Source of the DNA: Pseudomonadota bacterium
Lineage (GTDB): Bacteria; Pseudomonadota; Gammaproteobacteria; Xanthomonadales; Xanthomonadaceae
Direction: 5' to 3'
Assembly (NCBI GenBank): GCA_023395465.1
Contig: JAEWZE010000231.1
Location: 1 to 10,382 of the forward strand
Length of the DNA: 10,382 nt
Of the stretch, positions 1-8,193 are shown piece by piece (position 1 is the first letter of the stretch; each line of letters begins with the position of its first letter). The position numbers and the translations under genes are program-made. A model generated the notes under the pieces. It did no database searches and was not told the origin of the DNA. It was given only the letters and a program-made list of their open reading frames with translations.

Positions 1-232
1 GCCACAGGCCGCGGGGTGGCGGCCCGGCCTCGTGCCGGCCGGCGCCCAGCGCCTCCAGCCGGCCGGCCTCGTCCCAGGCCGCGCGCAGGCGCAGGTAGGC
101 GACGCGGTGGCGGGTATCGCGGCCCAGCCAGTCGGCCAGCGCCTGTTCGTCCTCGTCGCCCCAGTCCGCACGGTCGCGACGGGCGAGCCAGGCGGCGGCC
201 GTGGCCTCGATCTGCTCCGGACGCGGGTCCAT
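1..232 (-). CDS. FecR-type anti-sigma factor, N-terminal part (cut by window edge)
   Basis: The first 77 codons of a gene running leftwards out of the window are present, starting at ATG 232. The translation begins MDPRPEQIEATAAAWLARRD and continues with an ADWLGRD...HRVAYLRL...AW pattern. This matches the cytoplasmic N-terminal domain (DUF4880) of FecR-family proteins, which binds the FecI sigma factor. In that family a single membrane helix and a periplasmic FecR domain follow; they would lie outside the window. The start codon is one base after the stop of the upstream sigma gene (TGAGATG), so translational coupling is very likely. Known FecR proteins relay a signal from a TonB-dependent outer-membrane receptor to the sigma factor. 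The family call is firm; the inducing ligand cannot be read from here. Confidence 0.85.
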   Translation of the reverse strand, partial: MDPRPEQIEATAAAWLARRDRADWGDEDEQALADWLGRDTRHRVAYLRLRAAWDEAGRLEALGAGRHEAGPPPRGLW

Positions 233-233
233 C

Positions 234-812
234 TCAGTCGGCCCGCCGGCGCCCGTCGGCCGTCGTGACCGCGTCTGCCGCGGACGGGGCGCGCACGGCG
301 CCGTCGCCGCCATGGAAATGGTCGGCCATCAGTCGCATTCCCTTGGCGATGTGCTTTTCCACGGTCTTCTCGCTGATCCCGAGCTGCTGGGCCACTTCCC
401 GCTGCGACAGGTGCTGGACGCGGCGCAGCCAGACCACCTCCCGGCAACGGTCGGGCAGGCGGTCGAAGGCCTCGGCCAGGCGCTTGAGCACCTGGCGGCC
501 GCCGCACCAGCGTTCCGGCGACACCTCATCCACCAAGACGTGCAAGGGCTCGAAATCACCCACTGGCTCGATCGACACCACCTTGCTGCGGCGCAGGCGG
601 TCGGTCAGCAGGTGGCGCGCGGTGGTGAACAGGAAGGCCCGCGGCTGCAGCGGACGCGCCTTGACCGCCGCCTCGTAGATCCGCGCATAGACCTCCTGGC
701 GCAGGTCGGCCGGATCATCGCCGCGCGCGCCGTTGCGGACCAGGTAGTGCATCAGCGCTTCCTCGTGGACGAGGATCTCGCGGATGAACCAGTCGTCGAG
801 GCGATCGGGCAT
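234..812 (-). CDS. ECF RNA polymerase sigma factor, FecI type
   Basis: This is a 192-residue sigma-70 family factor of the extracytoplasmic-function group. Region 2 lies at about residues 15-75 (DLRQEVYARIYEAA, then PRAFLFTTARHLLTDRLRR). Region 4 lies at about 108-162 and has a clear helix-turn-helix (LSQREVAQQLGISEKTVEKH). The spacing and the FecR gene one base downstream place it with the FecI-like factors, which direct RNA polymerase to a receptor gene when FecR senses an outer-membrane signal. The frame is open to a GTG at 839 and also has an ATG at 824. I chose ATG 812 (MPDRLDDWFIRE) because typical FecI proteins start close to region 2; no start has a convincing Shine-Dalgarno, so it is uncertain by up to 9 codons. 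A polar, Ala-rich tail of about 25 residues follows region 4. It is divergent from the cyanophycinase fusion gene across about 107 bases. Confidence 0.88.
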   Translation of the reverse strand: MPDRLDDWFIREILVHEEALMHYLVRNGARGDDPADLRQEVYARIYEAAVKARPLQPRAFLFTTARHLLTDRLRRSKVVSIEPVGDFEPLHVLVDEVSPERWCGGRQVLKRLAEAFDRLPDRCREVVWLRRVQHLSQREVAQQLGISEKTVEKHIAKGMRLMADHFHGGDGAVRAPSAADAVTTADGRRRAD

Positions 813-906
813 GGGGCGCACCATAGCCGAAGCGGGCACGGTCGTTGCCCGGCGGGGGAAATGGCGCCAAGGTTCGTCTCCTGTGTGGACGGCCCGTACC
901 GGGGCG

Positions 907-912
907 AAAGGA
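907..912 (+). promoter_or_regulatory. Ribosome binding site fixing the start of the fusion hydrolase
   Basis: AAAGGA lies seven bases before ATG 920. The same frame is open upstream to 845, but that extension has no comparable site, and starting at 920 places a clean signal peptide at the N-terminus. The site therefore decides the start. Confidence 0.75.
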
Positions 913-919
913 ACGACGG

Positions 920-2854
920 ATGATCAGAGCAGGCGCGATTCGATCGGCGTGGCTGGTGGTGGCCTTGCTGGCGCTGCCCGCGGCCCAAGCGCTGGCCGCG
1001 GACTACGAGCGGCACTTCATCGGCGATCGCGCCCTGGCCACGCCGGGCACGCCCGCGCCCGGACTGCTGCTGATGGGCGGCGGCGACCGCAACACCGCCG
1101 CGCTGCGCTGGTTCCTGGACAAGGCCGGCAATGGCCACGTGGTGGTGCTGCGCGCTTCGCTGGGCGGCGAGATCGGGCAGGAATTCCATGACGAGGTGGG
1201 CGGCGTGGCCTCGGTGGAGACCTTCGTCTTCGGCAACCGCCAGGCCGCGCACGATCGCAGGCTGCTGGCCAGCCTGCGCAAGGCCGACGGCATCTTCATC
1301 GCCGGCGGCGACCAGTCGCGCTACCTGCGTTACTGGAAGGGCACGCCGGTCGAGCAGGCGCTGGAGGCGCACGTGCGCGCCGGCAAGCCGCTGGGCGGCA
1401 CCAGCGCGGGCCTGGCGATCCTGGGCGAGTTCGTGTACGGCGCGATGGACGGCGGCAGCCAGACCAGCCCGCGCGCGCTGGCCGATCCGCTGGGCCCGGA
1501 GAACACCATCGAGACCGGCTTCCTCGACTTCGACGTGATGCGCGGCGTGCTCACCGACTCGCACTTCCGCGAGCGCAACCGCCTCGGCCGTCTGCTGGCC
1601 TTCGTGGCCAAGGCCGAGACGCTGTCGGGCGGTCGCCCGGTGCTGGGCCTGGGCGTGGACGAGGACGCCGCGCTGGCGGTCGAGGCCGATGGCCGCGCGC
1701 GCGTGCATGCGACCGCGCCGGGCGCGGGCGCGACCATGGTCCGCGGCGGCTTCGCGCCGCAGCAGGAGGATCGACCGATGCAGCTCGACCGGGTCGAGGT
1801 GGTCGGGGTCGGCGTCGACTCGGTGCTGCACCTGCCCTCGGGCGAGGTCGAGCGGCCGATGTGGACGCGCCGCCACGCGGTGCGCGGCGGCGTGCTGCTG
1901 GCGCAGGACGCGCCGCGCCTGGTGATCCATGGCGGTGCCGGCGTCGAGCCGGGCGACCTGACGCCGGAAGAGGAAGCCGCCGCGCGCGCCGCGCTCGCGG
2001 CCGCGCTGCGCGCCGGCCATGCCGAACTCGCCGCCGGCAAGCCGGCGCTGGACGCGGTGACCGCGGCGATCGTCGCGCTCGAGGACGCGCCGATGTTCAA
2101 CGCCGGTCTCGGCGCGGTGTTCACCCACGACGGCACCAACGAGCTCGACACCTCGATCATGGACGGCGCCACCGGCCGGGCCGGCGCTGCCGCCGCCCTG
2201 CATCGCGTGCGCAACCCGATCACCCTGGCGCGCGCGATCATGGAGCGCTCGCGCCACGTGATGATGGTGGGCGAGGGCGCGGAGCGCTTCGCGACGGAGC
2301 AGGGCATCGCCCTGGTCGATCCGGCGTATTTCCGCACCGACAAGCGATGGCAACAGCTTCAGAAGGCGCTGCGCGACGACAGCAAGCCGCACGCGCTGTT
2401 CTCGGATGCGCCGCCGAAGGCCTACTTCGGCACCGTCGGCGCGGTGGCGCTGGACGCGCAGGGCCTGCTGGCCGCGGGCACTTCGACCGGCGGCATGACC
2501 AACAAGCGCTACGGCCGCGTCGGCGACGCGCCGATCATCGGCGCCGGCACCTGGGCCGACGACCGCTGCGCGGTCTCGGGCACCGGTTGGGGCGAGTTCT
2601 ACATCCGCACCGCCGCCGCGCACGAGATCTGCGCGCGCGTGCGCCTGTCCGGCGACAGCATCGCGCGCGCCGGCGAGGCGGTGATCAACGAGCTGATTCC
2701 GGCTGCCGGCGGCGACGGCGGCGCAATCGCGCTCGGTGCCGACGGCAGCGTGTCGTTCCCGTTCAACACCGGCGGCATGTACCGCGGCTGGATCGGCGCC
2801 GACGGCGTGCCGCACGTGGCGATCTGGCCGCACGAAACGCTGGAAGCCCCATAA
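920..2854 (+). CDS. Secreted cyanophycinase-like (S51) / isoaspartyl peptidase (Ntn) fusion protein
   Basis: One uninterrupted frame encodes 644 residues with two complete hydrolase domains. Residues 1-26 form a Sec signal peptide (basic start, WLVVALLALP core, ALA cleavage site), so the enzyme should act in the periplasm or outside. Residues about 30-330 resemble cyanophycinase/peptidase S51: GGGDRN (53-58), AGGDQSRYL (128-136), the nucleophile elbow GGTSAG with Ser162, DSHF with His215 and GLGVDEDAA with Glu248 as likely triad members. Residues about 332-644 match isoaspartyl peptidase/plant-type asparaginase (IaaA): HGGAG (337-341), FNAGLGAVFTHDG (393-405) and FGTVGAVALD with catalytic Thr505, then TSTGGMTNK and GRVGDAPIIGAG. 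Both parts are full length for their families. In IaaA proteins self-cleavage before the Thr frees the active site; here it would give a cyanophycinase-alpha chain and a beta chain of about 140 residues. Known chemistry: cyanophycinase releases beta-Asp-Arg, and isoaspartyl peptidases can hydrolyse beta-aspartyl dipeptides. Cyanophycin as the substrate is inferred; other isoaspartyl-rich peptides are possible. Confidence 0.88.
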   Translation: MIRAGAIRSAWLVVALLALPAAQALAADYERHFIGDRALATPGTPAPGLLLMGGGDRNTAALRWFLDKAGNGHVVVLRASLGGEIGQEFHDEVGGVASVETFVFGNRQAAHDRRLLASLRKADGIFIAGGDQSRYLRYWKGTPVEQALEAHVRAGKPLGGTSAGLAILGEFVYGAMDGGSQTSPRALADPLGPENTIETGFLDFDVMRGVLTDSHFRERNRLGRLLAFVAKAETLSGGRPVLGLGVDEDAALAVEADGRARVHATAPGAGATMVRGGFAPQQEDRPMQLDRVEVVGVGVDSVLHLPSGEVERPMWTRRHAVRGGVLLAQDAPRLVIHGGAGVEPGDLTPEEEAAARAALAAALRAGHAELAAGKPALDAVTAAIVALEDAPMFNAGLGAVFTHDGTNELDTSIMDGATGRAGAAAALHRVRNPITLARAIMERSRHVMMVGEGAERFATEQGIALVDPAYFRTDKRWQQLQKALRDDSKPHALFSDAPPKAYFGTVGAVALDAQGLLAAGTSTGGMTNKRYGRVGDAPIIGAGTWADDRCAVSGTGWGEFYIRTAAAHEICARVRLSGDSIARAGEAVINELIPAAGGDGGAIALGADGSVSFPFNTGGMYRGWIGADGVPHVAIWPHETLEAP

Positions 2855-2921
2855 CGCCAACCGGCTTGACCCGGCCCCGTGGTTGGGCTGTGCTGTCGCC
2901 TGGCCTCATGGATGACTTGCC

Positions 2922-3983
2922 TTGCCGACTGTTCGCACGCGTCGATGGATCTGGGCCCTCGGCGCCCTGGCCCTGCTCGGATTGGCGTTCAGCGCGGGGC
3001 GCTGGCTGGCGCCGCCCGGAGACGGTTCGCGGAAGGAGGGCACGGCGACCGATCAGCGTTTCATCGCCACTCCGGGAACGGACGCCCGGCCGGGTGAACC
3101 TCCCCTGCCCGCGCCAGGCATGCGGGATCTGGCGCAGCCCCTGCCCCCGCTCGATGCTCCGCTGCGCGTGGTCGCATCGGAACTGGCGTCCCGCGCTGCC
3201 CGGGGCGATGCGCGGGCGGCCTGCAGGCTCGCCGCGGAGTACGAATGGTGCGACGCCCTGGGCAGGGCGCGGTCGATGGCGGCGGCGCGGGTGGCGCAGC
3301 TGTCCCCACTCCAAGTCGGTCGGCACGGCCCCGATCTCCTGGCCGACCAGCGCCAGGCGGCCGAGGTCGCGCTTGACGCCGCCGAAGGGCGGTTCAGCCA
3401 GCACTGCGCCGATGCGCCGCCCCTGCACGCGGCGCGTCGGGTGGGTTACTGGCGCCAGGCCGCGCTGCAGGGACATCCTGCGGCACTACGGCATTACGCG
3501 ATTGGCAATGCATTCCGGTTCCATGACCTGCTCGACGCCCTGCCGGAGCTGGAGCGCTACCGGCGCGAAGCCGGTGCGCTGGCCCTGCGCTCGGCCAATG
3601 CCGGCGACCCGGCAATGATGTATGCGCTGGCCATGGCCCACGCCGAAGGGTCGGATGGCCGGTACCGGCCGTTCCTCGCGCAGACGCTCCCGCCCGATGC
3701 GGGGCGCGCGCTGGTCTGGTTCCGGCGACTGCAGGCGACCCCTACCGTGCAGCGGCTGCCGGCGACCCATGTGGTGCGGCTGGAAATCGAGGGATACCTG
3801 TCCTCGCTGTCGCGACTGGTGCCGCCCGACGAGCTCCGGCGCGCCGAGGTGGCGTTGGCAGGCTACCGGCCGCCGGTGGATGGCAGCGCCGATCCGCTGC
3901 CGCAGCTGTTCCCGAATGGCGGCCTGCTCGACGTGGAGCGGAACGACTGCGACCAGCAACCCGGCCGGCATGGCGGGGGCTGA
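2922..3983 (+). CDS. Membrane-anchored Sel1/TPR-like repeat protein, function unknown
   Basis: The 353-residue product starts with a basic stretch (RTRR) and one hydrophobic segment (residues 9-30, WIWALGALALLGLAFSAGRWLA), probably a signal anchor. A Pro-rich linker follows (about 50-80), then a helical Ala-rich region. Several stretches look like degenerate Sel1/TPR units: ASRAARGDARAACRLAAEY (89-107), YWRQAALQGHPAALRHYAIG (176-195) and SANAGDPAMMYALAMAHAEG (224-243) followed by DAGRALVWFRRLQ. Such repeats normally serve protein contacts in the periplasm; no catalytic motif is seen. TTG 2922 is chosen as start because an in-frame stop lies seven bases upstream of it and later ATG codons would remove the anchor; a weak GGA lies about 9 bases upstream. 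It begins 67 bases after the fusion hydrolase, in the same direction, and could be co-transcribed. The frame is real (codon bias fits its neighbours), but the family call is moderate. Confidence 0.68.
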   Translation: MPTVRTRRWIWALGALALLGLAFSAGRWLAPPGDGSRKEGTATDQRFIATPGTDARPGEPPLPAPGMRDLAQPLPPLDAPLRVVASELASRAARGDARAACRLAAEYEWCDALGRARSMAAARVAQLSPLQVGRHGPDLLADQRQAAEVALDAAEGRFSQHCADAPPLHAARRVGYWRQAALQGHPAALRHYAIGNAFRFHDLLDALPELERYRREAGALALRSANAGDPAMMYALAMAHAEGSDGRYRPFLAQTLPPDAGRALVWFRRLQATPTVQRLPATHVVRLEIEGYLSSLSRLVPPDELRRAEVALAGYRPPVDGSADPLPQLFPNGGLLDVERNDCDQQPGRHGGG

Positions 3984-3989
3984 GCCGAG

Positions 3990-4008
3990 GGTGAGCGCCG
4001 GCCTCACC
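3990..4008. terminator. Possible bidirectional hairpin between convergent genes (weak)
   Basis: GGTGAG (3990-3995) can pair with CTCACC (4003-4008) around a 7-base loop in the 20-base gap between the convergent Sel1-like and LysR genes. The right arm overlaps the LysR stop codon. No T-tract follows on either strand, so a role as terminator is only suggested by position. Confidence 0.25.
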
Positions 4009-4972
4009 GCTCCGAGTGCCCGCTCTCGTAGTAGTCGCGGCGCAGGAACAGGTCCGGCTGGATCAGGTCCATGAACGCGCGCGCCTGCGGTGAGGGCAGG
4101 CGGCCCTTGCGCATCACCACGCCGTAGCTGCGCGCGGGGAAGAAGCGGTCGAGCGGGCGGGTGACCAGGCGCCCGCGGTCGGCATCGGTCAGGCAGATCG
4201 AGGACAGGATGCTGATGCCCATGCCCATCGCCACGTACTGCTTGATCACCTCCCAGCCGCCGACCTCCAGCGCCACGGTGTAGGGCACGCGGTTCTGCTG
4301 GAACACCAGGTCCACCAGGCGCCAGGTGATCTGGCGCTTGGGCGGCAGGATCAGCCCGTACTGGCCGATGTCGGCCAGGGTCAGATCGTCCTTGTCGGCC
4401 AGCGGGTGGCCCGGCGGCATCACCAGCCGCTGCTCGAAGCGGTGCAGCGGCTCGTAGACCAGGTCGCCGGGCACGTCGTGCATGGAGCCGACCACGAGGT
4501 CGACCGAATCGGCGCGCAGCAGGTCGGTGCCGTCGGCGCTGACCGTGTTGTGCAGGCTCAGGCGCACGTCCGGGTGGTGCTGGCGGAAGCGCTCCACGAT
4601 CCGCGGCAGCAGGTAGAGGATGGTCGAGCTGTTGGCGGCGATGTTGAGCTCGCCCGCGTCCATGCCCCGCAGCGCGTCGCGGAAGGCGGTCGGCAGCGTA
4701 TCGATGCCGTCCACCAGTGGGCGCGCCAGTTCGTACAGCGCCTCGCCGGCGCGGGTCGGCACCAGCCGCCGGCCGCTGCGCTCGAACAGTTTCTGCCCCA
4801 GCTCCCGCTCCAGCGCCTGCAGCTGCAGGGTGATCGCCGGCTGGCTGACGTACAGCGCTTCGGCCGCGCGCGACACCGATCCCAGTCGCACGGTCTGGCA
4901 GAAGGCCCGCAGCGGCTTCAGCCGATCAGCCTTGTAGGCGAATCTGGGGGTCGGATTCCCGGCCGAAGGCAT
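4004..4972 (-). CDS. LysR-family transcriptional regulator, divergent from aceB
   Basis: The 322-residue protein has the standard LysR layout: a winged helix-turn-helix at about residues 19-77 (LRAFCQTVRLGSVSRAAEAL, VSQPAITLQLQALERELG, LFERSGRRLVPTRAG), a linker helix, and a periplasmic-binding-protein-like effector domain from about residue 105 (ELNIAANSSTILYLLPRIVE... to ...ARAFMDLIQPDLFLRRDYY). The effector domain resembles the CysB/CysL-like branch. ATG 4972 is used; the frame is open to a TTG at 5005, but that is a poor start, and neither has a good Shine-Dalgarno. It is divergent from malate synthase with 114 bases between start codons, the classic arrangement of a LysR protein that controls its neighbour and itself. 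Inference: it regulates the glyoxylate shunt, perhaps sensing a C2/C4 metabolite. The effector is not readable from sequence. Confidence 0.92.
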   Translation of the reverse strand: MPSAGNPTPRFAYKADRLKPLRAFCQTVRLGSVSRAAEALYVSQPAITLQLQALERELGQKLFERSGRRLVPTRAGEALYELARPLVDGIDTLPTAFRDALRGMDAGELNIAANSSTILYLLPRIVERFRQHHPDVRLSLHNTVSADGTDLLRADSVDLVVGSMHDVPGDLVYEPLHRFEQRLVMPPGHPLADKDDLTLADIGQYGLILPPKRQITWRLVDLVFQQNRVPYTVALEVGGWEVIKQYVAMGMGISILSSICLTDADRGRLVTRPLDRFFPARSYGVVMRKGRLPSPQARAFMDLIQPDLFLRRDYYESGHSER

Positions 4973-5014
4973 TGATTCAACACATCTATTTGGAAAACTT
5001 ATCAATTACATTGA
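4972..5014. promoter_or_regulatory. Candidate LysR operators (TTGA/TCAA inverted repeats)
   Basis: Two inverted repeats of the same half-site lie in the divergent region. TTGATTCAA (4972-4980) overlaps the LysR start codon. TCAATTACATTGA (5002-5014) is an exact T-N11-A LysR box. A shorter TTGTCAA occurs at 5025-5031. If aceB transcription starts near 5043 (from AATAAT at 5031-5036), the first repeat is centred near -67 and the second near -35, matching the recognition and activation sites usual for LysR regulators. The arrangement is seen; binding is inferred. Confidence 0.5.
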
Positions 5015-5036
5015 AAAAACTCAGTTGTCAAATAAT
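5003..5036. promoter_or_regulatory. Overlapping divergent promoters for lysR and aceB (predicted)
   Basis: On the minus strand a perfect TTGACA (complement of 5026-5031) is followed after 17 bases by a poor -10, TAATTG (complement of 5003-5008), reading into lysR. On the plus strand AATAAT (5031-5036) is a good -10 for aceB, with only a badly spaced TTGAAA (5011-5016) as -35, as expected for an activator-dependent promoter. The T-N11-A box covers the lysR -10, which would allow autorepression. The region is conspicuously AT-rich compared with its surroundings. Confidence 0.4.
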
Positions 5037-5086
5037 TCCATGGGGCGGAGGGTGGCGCTGCACCGCAACATCCACCGGAGTCCGCC

Positions 5087-6703
5087 ATGTCCGCCGTCCT
5101 GAAGCCCTCGCAGATCGCCCCCGGCATCGAAATGCCCCAGTCCGCCGCCGTCGCCGATCTCGTCGACGCGCGCGCCCAGGCGTTCCTGGCCGGACTGCAT
5201 CGCCAGTTCGAGCCGGAGCGGCAGGCCCTGCTCGCCGCGCGACGCCGCCGCCAGGCCGGGTTCGACGCGGGCGCCCTGCCGGACTTTCGCGACGACACCC
5301 GCGCGATCCGCGAAGGCGACTGGCAGGTGGCGCCGATCCCCGAGGCGCTGCTCGACCGCCGGGTCGAGATCACCGGCCCGGTCGACCCGAAGATGGTCAT
5401 CAACGCCCTGAACTCGGGCGCGAACTGCTACATGGCCGACTTCGAGGATTCCACCGCCCCGACCTGGGCCAACATCACCACCGGCCAGCGCGCCCTGCGC
5501 GAGGCGGTCGCCGGCACCCTGACCTTCGCCGCCGGCGGCAAGCGCTATGCGCTCCGGCCCGAAGGCGAGCAGGCGGTGCTGATCGTGCGGCCGCGCGGCT
5601 GGCACCTGGACGAGAAGCACGTGCTGGTCGACGGCCAGCGCATGTCCGCCTCGCTGTTCGACGCGGGCCTGTTCGCCTGGCACAACGCCGCCGCGCTGGC
5701 CGCCAAGGACCGCGGCCCGTACTTCTACCTCCCCAAGCTGCAGTCGATGGAGGAGGCCGCGCTGTGGCAGCGGGCGCTTTCGCACATCGAGCGCGAGCTG
5801 GGCCTGCCGCAGGGGCAGATGAAGGTCACCGTGCTGATCGAGACCCTGCCGGCCGCGTTCGAGATGGACGAGATCCTGCATGCGCTGCGCGAGCGCATCG
5901 TCGGCCTCAACTGCGGCCGCTGGGACTACATCTTCTCCTACATCAAGACCCTGCGCGGGCACCGCTCGCGGGTGCTGCCCGAGCGCAGCCAGGTGACGAT
6001 GACCCAGCCCTTCCTCAAGGCCTACTCGGAGCTGCTGATCCAGACCTGCCATCGCCGCGGCGCGCACGCCATGGGCGGCATGGCCGCGCAGATCCCGATC
6101 AACAACGACGAAGAAGCGAACGAGCGCGCGCTGGCCCGCGTGCGCGCCGACAAGCTGCGTGAGGTCACCGCCGGCCACGACGGCACCTGGGTCGCGCATC
6201 CGGCACTGATCCCGCTGGCGCGCGAGGTGTTCGACGAGCGCATGCCGACCCTGCACCAGCAGCACATCGGGCGCGAGGAGGTGATCGTCACCGCGCGCGA
6301 CCTGCTGGCGCCTTCGCTAGGCACGATCACGCGGATCGGCTTCGAGAACAACGTCGAGGTCTGCGTGCGCTACCTCGCCGCCTGGCTCGACGGCAGCGGC
6401 TGCGTGCCGATCCACTGGCTGATGGAGGATGCCGCCACCGCCGAGATCGCGCGCGCGCAGCTGTGGCAGTGGCTGCATGCGAGCGACGGTGGCGGCGAGC
6501 CGCTGTGCCTGGAAGACGGCAGCGAAATCGATGATTGCCTGTTCGAGCAGGCGCTGCTGAACCTGCCCTCGCGCCTGGCCGCGCAGGGGCCGATGCCCGG
6601 CGCCGGCCGCGTTGCCGAAGCCATCGGGATGCTGGAGACGCTCACCCGCAGCGACGTGCTCGAAGAGTTCCTGACCATCCCCGCCTACGAGCGGCTTGCC
6701 TGA
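5087..6703 (+). CDS. aceB: Malate synthase A (glyoxylate shunt)
   Basis: The 538-residue product condenses glyoxylate with acetyl-CoA to malate, the second step of the glyoxylate bypass in the cytoplasm. Length and sequence fit the A isoform throughout. Landmarks are MADFEDSTAPTW (116-127), VRPRGWHLDEKH (167-178) with catalytic Arg169, LIETLPAAFEMDEILHALRE (250-269) with metal ligand Glu252, GLNCGRWDYIFSYIKT (273-288) with Asp280, the family signature GAHAMGGMAAQIPI (325-338), and LMEDAATAEI (445-454) with the likely catalytic base Asp448. CGGAG (5076-5080), six bases before ATG 5087, fixes the start. Isocitrate lyase follows 119 bases downstream in the same direction, so the two are likely one unit. 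A LysR gene lies divergently upstream, suggesting activator control. Confidence 0.97.
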   Translation: MSAVLKPSQIAPGIEMPQSAAVADLVDARAQAFLAGLHRQFEPERQALLAARRRRQAGFDAGALPDFRDDTRAIREGDWQVAPIPEALLDRRVEITGPVDPKMVINALNSGANCYMADFEDSTAPTWANITTGQRALREAVAGTLTFAAGGKRYALRPEGEQAVLIVRPRGWHLDEKHVLVDGQRMSASLFDAGLFAWHNAAALAAKDRGPYFYLPKLQSMEEAALWQRALSHIERELGLPQGQMKVTVLIETLPAAFEMDEILHALRERIVGLNCGRWDYIFSYIKTLRGHRSRVLPERSQVTMTQPFLKAYSELLIQTCHRRGAHAMGGMAAQIPINNDEEANERALARVRADKLREVTAGHDGTWVAHPALIPLAREVFDERMPTLHQQHIGREEVIVTARDLLAPSLGTITRIGFENNVEVCVRYLAAWLDGSGCVPIHWLMEDAATAEIARAQLWQWLHASDGGGEPLCLEDGSEIDDCLFEQALLNLPSRLAAQGPMPGAGRVAEAIGMLETLTRSDVLEEFLTIPAYERLA

Positions 6704-6725
6704 CAGGCCAGCCCAGATCTTCCCC

Positions 6726-6796
6726 TGTGGGAGCGGCTATAGCCGCGATCCGGCACAGCAAGCCACCCCGCCATCGCAGCTATAGCTGCTCCCACA
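6726..6796. repeat. REP-like inverted pair between aceB and aceA
   Basis: Two 24-base arms (6726-6749 and 6773-6796) in opposite orientation flank a 23-base loop and match at 22 of 24 positions. Each arm has a TGTGGGAG-type head and a perfect 14-base inner palindrome: GCGGCTATAGCCGC (6733-6746) and GCAGCTATAGCTGC (6776-6789). The two differences between arms are compensatory within each arm. Such doublets resemble the REP/REPIN elements of Xanthomonadaceae and Pseudomonas, mobilised by RAYT transposases. In the aceB-aceA transcript the pair would fold into a large hairpin that could protect the upstream mRNA end or dampen readthrough. No T-tract follows, so it is not a standard terminator. 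Confidence 0.85.
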
Positions 6797-6822
6797 AAAG
6801 CCCCCCACCTGAGGACTTCCAC

Positions 6823-8118
<1,296 letters not shown>

Positions 8119-8142
8119 GCCGAGTCTCGAAGAGGTCGATCG

Positions 8143-8172
8143 CCGCCCGGGTCTTCCCGGGCGGTTCCGTTT
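8143..8172 (+). terminator. Intrinsic terminator after aceA
   Basis: CCGCCCGGG (8143-8151) pairs perfectly with CCCGGGCGG (8156-8164) around a TCTT loop, and TTCCGTTT follows. The 9-bp GC-only stem with a short, interrupted T-rich tail starts 24 bases after the aceA stop. On the other strand, after the antiporter gene, the same stem lacks a T-tract. Confidence 0.75.
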
Positions 8173-8193
8173 CCGGGGCCTGAACCCGGGCCG

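Noticed and set aside
892..905. Small GCCC...GGGC inverted repeat before the fusion hydrolase
   Set aside because: A four-base GC stem is expected by chance in DNA of this composition.
845..919. N-terminal extension of the fusion hydrolase to an upstream start at 845
   Set aside because: It would bury the signal peptide behind 25 unrelated residues and ignore the AAAGGA site in front of ATG 920.
1859..2854. Internal ATG at 1859 as a separate isoaspartyl peptidase gene
   Set aside because: The frame is continuous with no stop, and the only GAGG nearby is about 12 bases upstream. A shorter internal product cannot be excluded but is not supported.
752..2860. 702-codon open frame on the minus strand across the fusion hydrolase
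   Set aside because: It is an antisense shadow of a GC-rich gene. Its translation is Arg/Ala/His/Gln-rich with no recognisable domain, whereas the plus strand encodes two conserved enzymes.
2866..2894. TTGACC (2866-2871) as -35 of a promoter for the Sel1-like gene
   Set aside because: The best -10 at normal spacing is TGTGCT, which is too weak to call; readthrough from the hydrolase gene is equally likely.
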